A stretch of 64,000 nucleotides of DNA from assembly GCF_900129885.1 (NCBI RefSeq), contig NZ_FQXE01000002.1:372001-436000 (forward strand). Direction: 5' to 3'. The notes below the pieces were generated by a model, which was not told where the DNA came from, made no database searches, and saw only the letters and a program-made list of their open reading frames with translations. Positions 1-8,421 of the stretch are shown here, in pieces (the first letter of the stretch is position 1; every line of letters starts with the position of its first letter). A program made the position numbers and the translations under genes. The stretch comes from Pollutimonas bauzanensis. GTDB taxonomy: Bacteria > Pseudomonadota > Gammaproteobacteria > Burkholderiales > Burkholderiaceae_B.

Positions 1-117
1 ATCGCCATCGCGCGGCTGCACGACGCGTCCTTCGAACTGCGCAATGCCGAGCCCGGACTGAGCGTCAGCCTGACGTTCGCTTCGCCCGCCATGCGGGCCC
101 AGGAGGCGCCCGCCTGA
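1..117 (+). CDS. C-terminal fragment of a probable sensor histidine kinase
   Basis: The window opens inside a reading frame that ends at a TGA at 115-117, leaving 38 residues. The fragment (AIARLHDASFELRNAEPGL, then SVSLTF) looks like the last helix and strand of a GHKL/HATPase_c domain, where histidine kinases end with a short motif of this kind before a ragged tail. The rest of the protein lies before the window, so the ATP-binding boxes cannot be checked. Its partner regulator, if any, would also lie upstream. The kinase assignment is an inference from one short motif. Confidence 0.5.
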   Translation: MAIARLHDASFELRNAEPGLSVSLTFASPAMRAQEAPA

Positions 118-230
118 CGCCCTCGCCCGGCATACATTGCCTAGCGGTAATGCTTGCGCAATGTTTGCCCGCCCGGCTTTTGGCTACCATGTTCCCAGGC
201 GTTAATCGTTGCCAGCGGAGGAGCCAGCGC

Positions 231-890
231 ATGGGGAACATCCAAGTCAATCACAGCCTCGATCCGGACAGGCGGATACTCCATTACATGAGTTTCTATG
301 ATCTGATCGAGCTCTTGAAATTCAACCAGGCCTTCTTTACGCCCGTCGAGCGCCCCCAGCGCCAGAGCATACTCAAGGCGGCGGAAAAGTGGCACCGCCC
401 CGCCACAAAAGGCGCCATTACGCTTCAGTCCTGGAGCATACCGGCGGAAGAAAACCTCGCGGACTGGGGCGAACACGCCAGCACGCAGCCGCGCGTCTGC
501 ATCGTGTCCAGCATCCGCGCCCTGGCACAGTCGCTATTCACCGACGACACGACCAGCATCTTCATCGAACCGGCGCGCCATCCGGGCGCCGTGCGCAAGA
601 CGGCGGCCGGCGCGCCCCCTGCGGCGCGCCGGCCGGCGGTCCGCCCCGACGGGCTGTGCGCCATCGCGGTTTCCCATGCGGTCCCCACGTGCTCAAGCAT
701 CAAGCCGTCGGGCATGCATTTGCTGGTCGACCTCAAGACGCTATTGGCCGGCGTCATCGTTCCCCCCGACGCATCGGTGCGCTTCATGGACCTCGTCTCC
801 AAGCTGGTCCAGGAAAGCGCCTGGGTATCGGTTACGCGCGCCAGCCGGATGCGGCAGGCGCGCGCCGGCGGCTTCAGTACTGGCCCATGA
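231..890 (+). CDS. DUF2971-like protein of unknown function
   Basis: 219 residues. I chose the ATG at 231 because GGAGGAG lies 8-14 bases before it; in-frame starts further upstream have no such site. An N-terminal MSFYDLIELLKFNQAFF segment, a central SWSIPAEENLADWGEHAS segment followed by a V-S-S and L-A-Q-S-L stretch, and a C-terminal VDLKTLLAGVIVPPDAS segment follow the order of motifs in the DUF2971 family, whose biochemical role is not established. The stretch around residues 115-145 is rich in Ala, Pro and Arg and very GC-rich, unlike the flanks, and may be a degraded or recently expanded insert. The 3' end overlaps the convergent DUF1993 gene by 17 bases. I cannot give a function. Confidence 0.6.
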   Translation: MGNIQVNHSLDPDRRILHYMSFYDLIELLKFNQAFFTPVERPQRQSILKAAEKWHRPATKGAITLQSWSIPAEENLADWGEHASTQPRVCIVSSIRALAQSLFTDDTTSIFIEPARHPGAVRKTAAGAPPAARRPAVRPDGLCAIAVSHAVPTCSSIKPSGMHLLVDLKTLLAGVIVPPDASVRFMDLVSKLVQESAWVSVTRASRMRQARAGGFSTGP

Positions 891-1383
891 AATCGCGCTT
901 GCCCACTTCGACGCCGTTATGGCGCAGGATGGCGTAGGCGGTGGTGACATGAAAGAAGAACTGCGGCAGGCCGTAGGTCAGCAGATAGGACTGGCCCGTG
1001 AACCGCTTTTCCTTGGGAGTGCCCTGGCGCGTGAAGATGACGCGCTCTTCATTGCCGTCGATCTGGCCGGGCTCGAAGCCATCGATGAAGGCCAGCGTTT
1101 TGCCTATCAGCCCGCGCAGATCGTCGAAGCTTAGCTCGCCATCCTCGTATTTGGGAACTTCGGCTCCCGCCAGGCGGGCCGACACGCCGCGGGCGAAATC
1201 GGCGGCCACCTGCACCTGGCGGATCAAGGGAAACATGTCGGGGAAAAGGCGCGCCCGCAACAAGGCATCGGGATCGATTTTCCTTGCCAGCGCATGCTCT
1301 TGCGCCTTGCCCAGGAAAGCGTCCATGCTGTTGAGCATTTGCTTGAAGACGGGAACCGAAGCGGCGTAGAGGGAAATTGTCAT
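874..1383 (-). CDS. DUF1993 domain-containing protein
   Basis: 169 residues, close to the usual length of the DUF1993 family, small soluble cytoplasmic proteins thought to have a DinB-like helical fold. The start is supported by AGGAATC before the ATG. Family-typical features seen are the N-terminal ISLYAASVPVFKQML segment, the RLFPDMFPLIRQVQVAADFA segment, and near the C-terminus GLPQFFFHVTTAYAILRHNG with two histidines that may sit at a metal site. No reaction is known. It stands alone, convergent with the DUF2971-like gene and 116 bases downstream of psiF in the same direction. Confidence 0.8.
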   Translation of the reverse strand: MTISLYAASVPVFKQMLNSMDAFLGKAQEHALARKIDPDALLRARLFPDMFPLIRQVQVAADFARGVSARLAGAEVPKYEDGELSFDDLRGLIGKTLAFIDGFEPGQIDGNEERVIFTRQGTPKEKRFTGQSYLLTYGLPQFFFHVTTAYAILRHNGVEVGKRDFMGQY

Positions 1384-1499
1384 GGTGATTCCTAGATGAG
1401 AAGTGGATGATTATAGGCATCGCGGCGCGCCAAGGGCCCATGGACCCGGCGCGCTGCGGGAAAATCACCGCAGAACTCAAGCAGGAAGCCGATCTGGCC

Positions 1500-1835
1500 T
1501 TATTTCGCCTTCAGGCAGGTGCTCATGAATGCCTTGCGCTGGTCGCCTTTCAGGGCCTTGGCCGTGGCGTCGGCATTACAGTTCTTCATGCGTTGCTGCG
1601 AAGCCGACAGCGCGTTTCCGGAGGCGCTGGTTTCCCCTTTCAGGCAGCTGCTCATGAACGCTTTGCGCTCATCGCCGGTCTTGCCCTTGGCGTCCTGATT
1701 GCATGTGACCATGCGCTCTTGCTGCGCGGTCTTGGCTTTGGCCGGCGCCGCGGCGGTTTGCGCCGAGTGGGCCGGCATCGCAGCCAGGCCGCCCAGGACG
1801 GTGGCGGTCAATAAGAGTCGGGCCAGAACTGTCAT
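1500..1835 (-). CDS. psiF: PsiF-repeat secreted protein
   Basis: 111 residues with an N-terminal signal peptide (hydrophobic LARLLLTATVLGGLAA, cleavage near HSA-Q). The mature part holds two PsiF repeats, each with the pattern Q-R-M-x-x-C-N-x-D-A then G-D-x-R-K-A-F-M-S-x-C-L-K, so four cysteines that could make two disulfides in the periplasm. E. coli PsiF is phosphate-starvation inducible; its molecular role is unknown. GAGGTGA lies at a good distance before the ATG. I see no clear Pho box in the 225 bases upstream, so phosphate control is only assumed from the family. Confidence 0.85.
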   Translation of the reverse strand: MTVLARLLLTATVLGGLAAMPAHSAQTAAAPAKAKTAQQERMVTCNQDAKGKTGDERKAFMSSCLKGETSASGNALSASQQRMKNCNADATAKALKGDQRKAFMSTCLKAK

Positions 1836-1927
1836 AGCGTCACCTCATGGGTAAGTGGCGGATTGCCGCCTGTATGGTGAAGCGAAAACGGCCCGTATGC
1901 AAGCGCGGGAACAGGAATTTACTTTTT

Positions 1928-1956
1928 TTGACGCTTGCCGCCATGCAGCGTATTTT
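1928..1956 (+). promoter_or_regulatory. Candidate sigma70 promoter for the Bug receptor operon
   Basis: TTGACG (1928-1933) and TATTTT (1951-1956) are separated by 17 bases, a good match to the sigma70 consensus in an AT-rich stretch that is unusual for this genome. Transcription would begin near 1963, giving a leader of about 100 bases before the gene at 2061. Assignment is by inspection only. Confidence 0.45.
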
Positions 1957-2060
1957 TTTGCATTGATTAAAAAAAGTTTTTGCTTTGGGCCGGCATAACT
2001 TTGCGAACATGGATGGGCAGCCTTTCGAGAAACATCATAAGACTTATTAAAGGGACATCC

Positions 2061-3071
2061 ATGTTTCGTACGACACCCCGCCCCATATCCAAAAAACTGG
2101 CGCTCGGCGCATCGCTGGCCATGCTGGCGCTGGCCGCGCCGCTCGGCGCGACGGCGCATGCCGCCGAGGCTTACCCCGACAAGCCGATACGCCTGATCAT
2201 CCCCTACCCTCCCGGCGGCGCGACAGACGTCATCGGCCGCATCGTGGGAAAGACCCTGGGCGACGAGATCGGCAATCAAGTGGTGATCGAAAACCGCGGC
2301 GGCGCGGGCGGAAACATCGGCGCGGCCGAAGTCGCCCGGGCCAAGCCCGATGGCTACACATTGCTGATGGGCGCCCTGACCTCCCATTCGGTCATGGCCA
2401 CGCTGGAAAAGGGCAAACTGCAGTACGATCTGCAGAAAGACCTGACGCCCGCGGGGGTGGTCGGTTTCGTACCGCTGGTGGCGGTGGTCAATCCCTCGCT
2501 GCCCGTCAAGTCCCTGAACGACCTGGTCGACTATGCCAAAAAGAATCCGGCAAAGCTCAATTTCGCCTCATCCGGGGCGGGCGCCCCGCAGCGCATGGCG
2601 ATGGAGCTGTTCAAGCAGATCGCCGGGGTGGACATCGTGCACGTCGCCTATCGCGGCAGCGGTCCGGCCATGACGGATCTGGTCGGAGGCCAGGTCCAGA
2701 CCATGACGGAGACCGTTCCCGCGGCCATAGGCTTCATCAAATCGGGCCAGTTGCGCCCTTTGGCGGTATTGACGCCGGAGCGGGTCTCCATGCTGCCGGA
2801 CATCCCTACCGCCAAGGAACAGGGGTTCAGCGGGTTCAATGTCAGTTCGCTGTTCGGCGTCATGGCGCCGGCCGGCACTCCGGCGGCCGTCCTGGAGAAA
2901 ATCAACAAGGCCTTGATGACGGGCCTGGCCAGGCCCGAGATAAAAGAGCAGCTATTGCAGCAAGGCGTCTATGCCGATCCGCTGGCCATCGAAGCATCGA
3001 AAGTCCGGCTGACGGCCGAAATCGACCAATGGGCCAAAGTCATACACGATGGCAAGATAACCGTTAATTAA
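2061..3071 (+). CDS. Bug/TctC-family periplasmic solute-binding protein
   Basis: 336 residues. The start at 2061 follows AAAGGGAC and gives a twin-Arg-free signal peptide with a long hydrophobic core ending at AHA-A near residue 33. The mature protein begins YPDKPIRLIIPYPPGGATD, the canonical Bug signature, followed by ENRGGAGGNIGAAEVARAKPDGYT. Bug proteins are extracytoplasmic receptors for carboxylates, usually serving TctAB-type permeases; no tctA/tctB is nearby, so the permease must be shared or the protein may act as a sensor. The dehydratase gene begins 18 bases downstream, so the ligand is probably the sugar acid or hydroxy acid that this enzyme dehydrates (inference). Confidence 0.93.
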   Translation: MFRTTPRPISKKLALGASLAMLALAAPLGATAHAAEAYPDKPIRLIIPYPPGGATDVIGRIVGKTLGDEIGNQVVIENRGGAGGNIGAAEVARAKPDGYTLLMGALTSHSVMATLEKGKLQYDLQKDLTPAGVVGFVPLVAVVNPSLPVKSLNDLVDYAKKNPAKLNFASSGAGAPQRMAMELFKQIAGVDIVHVAYRGSGPAMTDLVGGQVQTMTETVPAAIGFIKSGQLRPLAVLTPERVSMLPDIPTAKEQGFSGFNVSSLFGVMAPAGTPAAVLEKINKALMTGLARPEIKEQLLQQGVYADPLAIEASKVRLTAEIDQWAKVIHDGKITVN

Positions 3072-3089
3072 CCGAGAAAGAAGCAGTTC

Positions 3090-4835
3090 ATGACCAAGAA
3101 ATCTCCGGCAGCGCCCGACCTCGACCCCAGCGGTTTACGCAAGGGCCTGACCAGCTATGGCGACAATGGCTTTTCCCTGTTCCTGAGGAAGGCGTTCATC
3201 AAAGGCGCCGGCTATTCCGACGCGGCGCTGGACCGGCCGGTGATAGGCATCGCCAATACGGGCAGCGCCTACAACCCCTGTCATGGGAATGTGCCGCAGC
3301 TGCTGGAGGCGCTCAAGCGCGGGATCATGCTCGCGGGCGGCCTGCCCATGGATTTCCCCACGATATCCATACATGAAAGCTTCGCCTATCCAACAAGCAT
3401 GTATTTGCGCAACCTGATGTCCATGGACACCGAGGAAATGATACTGGCGCAGCCCATGGATGCGGTCGTGCTGATAGGCGGATGCGACAAGACGGTGCCG
3501 GCGCAACTGATGGGCGCCGCATCGGCGGGGATACCCGCAATACAGCTCATTACAGGTTCCATGCTGACCGGCTCGCACCGCTCCGAGCGCGTCGGCGCCT
3601 GCACCGATTGCCGCCGCTATTGGGGGAAATACCGCGCCGAGGAAATCGACGACCAGGAAATTTCCGACGTGAACAACCAACTGGTGGCCAGCGTGGGGAC
3701 CTGCTCGGTCATGGGGACCGCAAGCACGATGGCCTGCATAGCCGAAGCCCTGGGCATGACAGTGCCCGGCGGCGCGACGCCGCCGGCCGTTACCGCGGAC
3801 CGGATGCGCATCGCCGAGCTGACCGGCGCCCAGGCGGTGGCCATGGCCCGGCAAGGCCTGACCATAGACAGGATCCTGACGGCGGATGCCTTCGAAAACG
3901 CCATGCGGGTGCTGCTGGCCATAGGCGGCTCCACCAATGGCATCATCCATCTTGCCGCGATCGCGGGGCGCCTGGGCCTGGACATCGACCTCAAGACGCT
4001 GGACCGCATGGGGCGCGACACGCCGGTATTGCTGGACCTCAAACCCTCCGGCCAGCACTACATGGAAGACTTCCACAAGGCGGGCGGCATGGCCACCCTG
4101 CTGCGCCAGCTCAAGCCGCTGCTGAAGCTGGACGCATTGACCGTAACCGGCAGGACGCTGGGCCAGGAGCTGGAGCTGGCCGGGCCGGGCTTTGCCCAGA
4201 GCGTCGTCAAAACCATGGACGACCCTGTCTACCCTCAAGGCGGCATCGCCGTGCTGGAAGGAAACCTGTCGCCGGGCGGCGCCATCATCAAGCAATCGTC
4301 GGCGGACCCGCTCTTGATGGAACACGAGGGCCGGGCCGTCGTGTTTGAAAACGCCGCCGACCTGGCCGACAGGATAGACAGCGACGCCCTGGACGTCACC
4401 GCGCACGATATTCTCGTGCTCAAGAACATCGGCCCGAAAGGCGCGCCGGGCATGCCGGAGGCCGGCTATATCCCCATCCCGAAAAAACTCGCCGTCCAGG
4501 GCGTGAAAGACATCGTGCGGATTTCCGACGGCCGCATGAGCGGCACCGCTTTCGGCACCATAGTCCTGCATGTCACGCCCGAATCGGCCATAGGCGGCCC
4601 GCTGGCCTATGTGCAGAATGGCGACCGCATCCGCCTGAGCGTAAGCCGGCGGGAGATCTCGCTGCTGGTGTCCGACGCCGAGCTGCGGCGCCGCCAGGAA
4701 CTCAAGCCCATCAGCCCCCCGACCGCCGCCAGGGGATATAAAAAACTGTTCCTGGAAACCGTGACGCAGGCGGACCAGGGCGTCGACTTCGATTTCCTGC
4801 GCGCCGCCCGCCCCGGCGACCCGGCGGCGCGATGA
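3090..4835 (+). CDS. IlvD/Edd-family sugar-acid dehydratase
   Basis: 581 residues, the usual length. Three cysteines expected to hold an Fe-S cluster are seen: NPCHGN (Cys64), GGCDKTVPA (Cys132) and GTCSVMGTASTM (Cys205). The branch looks like the pentonate/hexonate dehydratases (L-arabonate, D-xylonate type), which convert aldonic acids to 2-keto-3-deoxy acids, rather than biosynthetic IlvD: GSAYNPCHGN replaces the IlvD motif and a CTDCRRYWGKY segment is present. It shares a transcription unit with the Bug receptor. With the DapA-family aldolase at 5879 it would complete a dehydratase-aldolase route to pyruvate plus an aldehyde. The exact substrate cannot be read from the sequence. Confidence 0.88.
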   Translation: MTKKSPAAPDLDPSGLRKGLTSYGDNGFSLFLRKAFIKGAGYSDAALDRPVIGIANTGSAYNPCHGNVPQLLEALKRGIMLAGGLPMDFPTISIHESFAYPTSMYLRNLMSMDTEEMILAQPMDAVVLIGGCDKTVPAQLMGAASAGIPAIQLITGSMLTGSHRSERVGACTDCRRYWGKYRAEEIDDQEISDVNNQLVASVGTCSVMGTASTMACIAEALGMTVPGGATPPAVTADRMRIAELTGAQAVAMARQGLTIDRILTADAFENAMRVLLAIGGSTNGIIHLAAIAGRLGLDIDLKTLDRMGRDTPVLLDLKPSGQHYMEDFHKAGGMATLLRQLKPLLKLDALTVTGRTLGQELELAGPGFAQSVVKTMDDPVYPQGGIAVLEGNLSPGGAIIKQSSADPLLMEHEGRAVVFENAADLADRIDSDALDVTAHDILVLKNIGPKGAPGMPEAGYIPIPKKLAVQGVKDIVRISDGRMSGTAFGTIVLHVTPESAIGGPLAYVQNGDRIRLSVSRREISLLVSDAELRRRQELKPISPPTAARGYKKLFLETVTQADQGVDFDFLRAARPGDPAAR

Positions 4836-4838
4836 ATC

Positions 4839-4855
4839 GCGCCGGGCGCCGGCGC
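4839..4855. terminator. GC-rich hairpin between convergent genes
   Basis: A perfect 7-base stem (GCGCCGG / CCGGCGC) with a 3-base loop lies between the dehydratase stop and the end of the convergent LysR gene. There is no T-run on either side, so it may act only as a weak or Rho-assisted terminator. Confidence 0.3.
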
Positions 4856-4866
4856 GGCGGCCCGGC

Positions 4867-5742
4867 CTACAGGATGGGGCCAAAGACGGCCCTGGCCTCG
4901 CTATAGATACAGGCGGCCATCCTGGCATGGTGGCCCTGCGCATTCCAGACCAGGCCGTTCCTGCGGACCGGCGCCCTGCCGGGCAGGGGCACGCGGGCAA
5001 TGGCCAGGGAGGTCCACATGGACGACCAGTCCGGTATCAGGGAAACGCCCAGCCCTTCATGCACCAGGGAGGCGATGGCCAGGATGCCATCGATCTCCAG
5101 CCGCTGCCTGGGGCGGATCTGGTGGTCCCTCAGGTAGCGGTCGGCCAACTGGCCGCCATAGACCGCCCGGTCGTAGCGGATGAAAGGCTGGGTCGCCAGC
5201 AGGTGATGGGCTGGCTCGTCTTTCAGGAAGTCGGGCGCCACCACCACCAGCGGCTCTTCCATGAATGCCTGCCATATACAGTTCTTGGGCACGGCGAACT
5301 GGGGCTCCACCACGATGGCCGCGTCCAGCTCGCCGCTGGCCACTTTCCGGCAAAGCTCGATCGAGGCGCCCGGCGTCACGAAAATCGATGCGTTTGGATA
5401 TACGTCGTAGAGCCGTTTCAGTATGGGCGGCAGGACATTGGTCAAGGCCGACACAAAACAGCCTATCCGCAGCTCGCCCGGCTGGCCGCCATCGACCGCC
5501 ATGGCGCGCAGGTCCCTGATATTGCGGATGACGGCCCTGGTGCCCTCCAGAATGCGGATGCCGCTTTCCGTGGGCTTGACCGAGCGCCCGGAACGCTTCA
5601 CCAGCGCCACGCCCAGGTCGTCCTCCAGCGCCTTGATGCGCGCGGCTATCGCCGCGGAGGTCAAGTCCAGCCGGCGCGCGGCCTCGGCGAACGAGCCCGC
5701 CTCGACCACGGCGACAAAGCTTTGCATGTATTTTGTGTCCAT
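4867..5742 (-). CDS. LysR-family transcriptional regulator
   Basis: 291 residues from the ATG at 5742. I rejected an upstream in-frame ATG at 5847 because it adds 35 residues that do not belong to the family, while MDTKYMQSFVAVVEAGSFAEAA is a textbook LysR start. The winged-helix domain covers residues 1-60 (RRLDLTSAAIAARIKALEDD recognition region) and the effector domain the rest. It lies between and divergent from the aldolase gene, and convergent with the dehydratase gene, so it probably controls this sugar-acid locus in response to a pathway compound. The 136-base gap to the aldolase gene should hold its operator, though I could not single one out. Confidence 0.9.
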   Translation of the reverse strand: MDTKYMQSFVAVVEAGSFAEAARRLDLTSAAIAARIKALEDDLGVALVKRSGRSVKPTESGIRILEGTRAVIRNIRDLRAMAVDGGQPGELRIGCFVSALTNVLPPILKRLYDVYPNASIFVTPGASIELCRKVASGELDAAIVVEPQFAVPKNCIWQAFMEEPLVVVAPDFLKDEPAHHLLATQPFIRYDRAVYGGQLADRYLRDHQIRPRQRLEIDGILAIASLVHEGLGVSLIPDWSSMWTSLAIARVPLPGRAPVRRNGLVWNAQGHHARMAACIYSEARAVFGPIL

Positions 5743-5878
5743 GATGTCCGATCGTAGCCGATGTAGAAGCAAAAAAATTCTATTTTCTGAACCAAGCGAA
5801 AGCCACTTTGATTTCCGCCCGCCATGAGCAATACTTCCATGGTTCAATGGCTTGAAAACACCCTAGTGGAGACTGTAT

Positions 5879-6817
5879 ATGCCAAACACAAAAATACGCG
5901 GGGTCCTGTCCCCCGTCCTGACCCCTTTCAATGCCGACTATTCGATTTCCAAGCCGCGCTTCCTCAAGCACTGCCGCTCGCTGATAGACCAGGATGTCGG
6001 CCTGGCCGTGTTCGGCACGAACTCGGAAGCCAATTCTCTTTCCACCGGCGAAAAAAGGCAACTCCTGGACTTGCTGGCGGACGAGGGCCTGCCTGCCGGC
6101 AAGATGATGCCCGGCACAGGCTGCTGCGCCATCAGCGATTCGATCGAGCTGACCAGGCATGCCGTCGAACTGGGCTGCGGCGGGGTCTTGATGCTGCCGC
6201 CCTTTTATTACAAGGGGGTCGGCGATGAAGGCCTGTACCGGAACTACGCGACCATCATCGACGCCATAGGCGACGCCCGGCTGAAAATCTATCTTTACCA
6301 TATTCCCCAGGTATCCCAGGTGGGCATCGGCCTTGCGCTGATCGAGCGACTGCTCAAGGACTATCCCGGGACCATCGCCGGCATCAAGGACAGCTCGGGC
6401 GACTGGAACAACACCCTGGCGATGCTGCAGCAGTTCCAGCCGGCCGGTTTCGACGTCTTCGCCGGCAGCGAAGCCTTCCTGCTGCAAACCTTGCGCCATG
6501 GCGGCGCGGGCTGCATCACGGCGACCGGCAATGTGAATGCGGCGGCCATTGCCCGCCTTCACGCCACTTGGCGGGAAGACGGCGCCGATGCGCAGCAAGC
6601 CGACCTCAACACGGTGCGCGGCGTCTTTCAGAAGCTGCCGCTCATTTCCGCCATGAAGTCGGCCATCGCATCGCAGGCCGGGGATCCGGCCTGGTCGGTC
6701 GTGCGCCCGCCCCTGGTCGAGCTGACCGGCGAGCAAAGCCGCCAACTGGATGCCGAGCTGTCCGGCATCGGATTCCAGATCAACAACCCGCAAGCCTTGG
6801 CGCACGCCGACGCCTGA
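5879..6817 (+). CDS. DapA-family (class I) aldolase / dehydratase
   Basis: 312 residues, a (beta/alpha)8 barrel of the dihydrodipicolinate synthase superfamily. Lys170 in AGIKDSSGD is the Schiff-base lysine and Tyr140 in YLYHIPQ the partner tyrosine. The DapA GTTGE motif is replaced by GTNSEA, and PFYYKG follows, which speaks against biosynthetic DapA and for a catabolic enzyme such as 2-keto-3-deoxy-sugar-acid aldolase or keto-deoxy-glucarate dehydratase type. It would act on the product of the dehydratase at 3090 to release pyruvate and an aldehyde, or a ketoglutarate semialdehyde. Divergent from the LysR gene; the next gene begins 45 bases on. Confidence 0.87.
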   Translation: MPNTKIRGVLSPVLTPFNADYSISKPRFLKHCRSLIDQDVGLAVFGTNSEANSLSTGEKRQLLDLLADEGLPAGKMMPGTGCCAISDSIELTRHAVELGCGGVLMLPPFYYKGVGDEGLYRNYATIIDAIGDARLKIYLYHIPQVSQVGIGLALIERLLKDYPGTIAGIKDSSGDWNNTLAMLQQFQPAGFDVFAGSEAFLLQTLRHGGAGCITATGNVNAAAIARLHATWREDGADAQQADLNTVRGVFQKLPLISAMKSAIASQAGDPAWSVVRPPLVELTGEQSRQLDAELSGIGFQINNPQALAHADA

Positions 6818-6862
6818 CAGGCCGGCGCCCCTGGAATGCCTCCACCGGCGCCGGCTCCGACC

Positions 6863-7816
6863 ATGACCATTCCTTCCTGTTTCCCTCCCCTGCTCAAGAT
6901 CGGCGTATTCCCCGATGCGATCGATGCCGAGCTGCGCCGGATTTTCCAGCTCGTCGACGTCGACGAGCTCGCCGCCACGCCGCCGCTGCGCCGCGAGATC
7001 GAAGGGATAATCACGCGCTCCAATTACCGTATTTCAGAAGAGCTGCTGGAGCAATTGCCCAATTTGCGCATCATCGCCACCAACGGCGTCGGATACGACG
7101 GGATTCCCATGGCCTATGCCAGGAACCGGGGCATCGTCGTCACCAACACGCCCGAGGTGCTCGACCAAGCCGTGGCCGAGCTCGCCATCGGCCTGTTGCT
7201 GGCCATGCTGCGCCATCTGCCGCAAGCCGACCGCTACGTAAGAAGCGGCGCATGGCAAGCCGCCGCTTTCCCCCTGGGGACTTCGCTGGCCGGCAAGCGC
7301 GTCGGCATCGTGGGGCTGGGCAGAATAGGCAAGGAAATCGCCAGGCGCCTGCTGGCTTTTGATCTCGAAATTGCCTATTTCGGGCGGCGGCGGCAGGCGG
7401 TCGACTGGCCTTTCTTCGATGACTTGAAGGGCCTGGCCTCGTATGCGGACATCCTGATTGTCTGCTGCCCCGGCGGGCCGAACACCTACCGGATCATCGA
7501 TGCGCAGGTGCTGAACGCGCTCGGGCCCGCCGGGGTGCTGGTGAACATATCCAGAGGCAGCGTCGTCGACGAGCAAGACCTGTACGAGGCGCTGAAAGGC
7601 AAGGCCATCTCGGGCGCGGCCCTGGATGTTTTCGATCAGGAGCCCCTGGTCGACAGCCCGTTGAGCGACCTGGACAACGTCATCCTGACGCCGCACATCG
7701 GCAGCGCGACGCGCGAAACCAGGCTGCGGATGGCCGCGCTGGCCATCGACAACGCCATCGACAACCTGACCCGCTATTTCAATACCGGACAGGCCACGAC
7801 GCCGGTCGCGGGGTAG
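6863..7816 (+). CDS. D-2-hydroxyacid dehydrogenase (glyoxylate/hydroxypyruvate reductase type)
   Basis: 317 residues from the ATG at 6863; an in-frame ATG at 6836 would add nine Pro/Ala-rich residues and neither has a strong ribosome site. The NAD(P) Rossmann motif is VGIVGLGRIGKEIA. The catalytic triad can be seen as Arg in VNISRGSVVDE, Glu in FDQEPLV and His in LTPHIGSAT. The N-terminal substrate loop contains NGVGYDGI, as in hydroxypyruvate/glyoxylate reductases. Following the aldolase gene, it probably reduces a 2-oxo acid or the oxidised aldehyde product of the pathway. Arg residues after the second strand (FGRRRQ) suggest NADPH preference. Confidence 0.88.
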   Translation: MTIPSCFPPLLKIGVFPDAIDAELRRIFQLVDVDELAATPPLRREIEGIITRSNYRISEELLEQLPNLRIIATNGVGYDGIPMAYARNRGIVVTNTPEVLDQAVAELAIGLLLAMLRHLPQADRYVRSGAWQAAAFPLGTSLAGKRVGIVGLGRIGKEIARRLLAFDLEIAYFGRRRQAVDWPFFDDLKGLASYADILIVCCPGGPNTYRIIDAQVLNALGPAGVLVNISRGSVVDEQDLYEALKGKAISGAALDVFDQEPLVDSPLSDLDNVILTPHIGSATRETRLRMAALAIDNAIDNLTRYFNTGQATTPVAG

Positions 7817-7929
7817 CCAGCCCGAGGGCCGAAAACACAATAGCCGTTTCGAATCGCGGCAGGGCACGCCGCTTGCTGCGCGCCCCGCCGCAGGAAGACC
7901 ATGTTCGCGGCGCTGAGGGGACGCATGCC

Positions 7930-8421
7930 ATGACCACCATAGAAGACGTAGCGCAGTTCATGAGAACCGAATCCTTGCTGCTGGTGACGGCGGAGTCGTG
8001 CACGGCGGGATTGATCGCCGCTACGCTTGCCGACATTTCCGGCGCGGGCAAGCTGCTGGACTGCGCCTTCGTAGTGTACTCCCCCGAGGCCAAGAAGCGC
8101 TGCCTGTCAGTCAGCCAGGAGACCCTCGAGCGCTACAACCTGACCAGCGAAGAGGTCGCCCGCGAGATGGCCCAAGGGGCGCTGGGCGGCAGCCGCGCGA
8201 ACGTGGCGGTTGCCAACACGGGCGTCACCGACGATACCGACGACGCTATCCCGGCCGGCACCCAGTGTTTCGCCTGGGCCTTCGAGATGGGCGGAAGCGC
8301 CGCCGCGCCGCGCATGTTCAGCGAAACCCGGCGTTTTTCCGGCGACCGGACGGCCATTCGCGAGGCCAGCGCGCAGTATGCGCTGGCACGCATCCCGTAT
8401 TATTTTTCGCGGCTGGCATGA
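7930..8421 (+). CDS. CinA C-terminal domain protein (nicotinamide-nucleotide amidase-like)
   Basis: 163 residues, only the C-terminal domain of CinA. The start at 7930 follows GAGGGG; an earlier ATG at 7873 adds 19 residues without a good site. TAESCTAGLIA carries the presumed nucleophile serine, and VVYSPEAKKRCL the tyrosine and lysine of the amidase site of PncC. The loop that in PncC reads as a Gly-rich GIAGP is here NTGVTDDTDD, so specificity may differ. It ends inside the convergent galC gene (22-base overlap). It could be part of the preceding operon or independent; NAD salvage has no obvious link to it. Confidence 0.75.
   Translation: MTTIEDVAQFMRTESLLLVTAESCTAGLIAATLADISGAGKLLDCAFVVYSPEAKKRCLSVSQETLERYNLTSEEVAREMAQGALGGSRANVAVANTGVTDDTDDAIPAGTQCFAWAFEMGGSAAAPRMFSETRRFSGDRTAIREASAQYALARIPYYFSRLA

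Noticed and set aside
3135-5000. 621-codon open frame antisense to the sugar-acid dehydratase
   Set aside because: The dehydratase is complete with its Fe-S cysteines; the other frame is a composition artefact.
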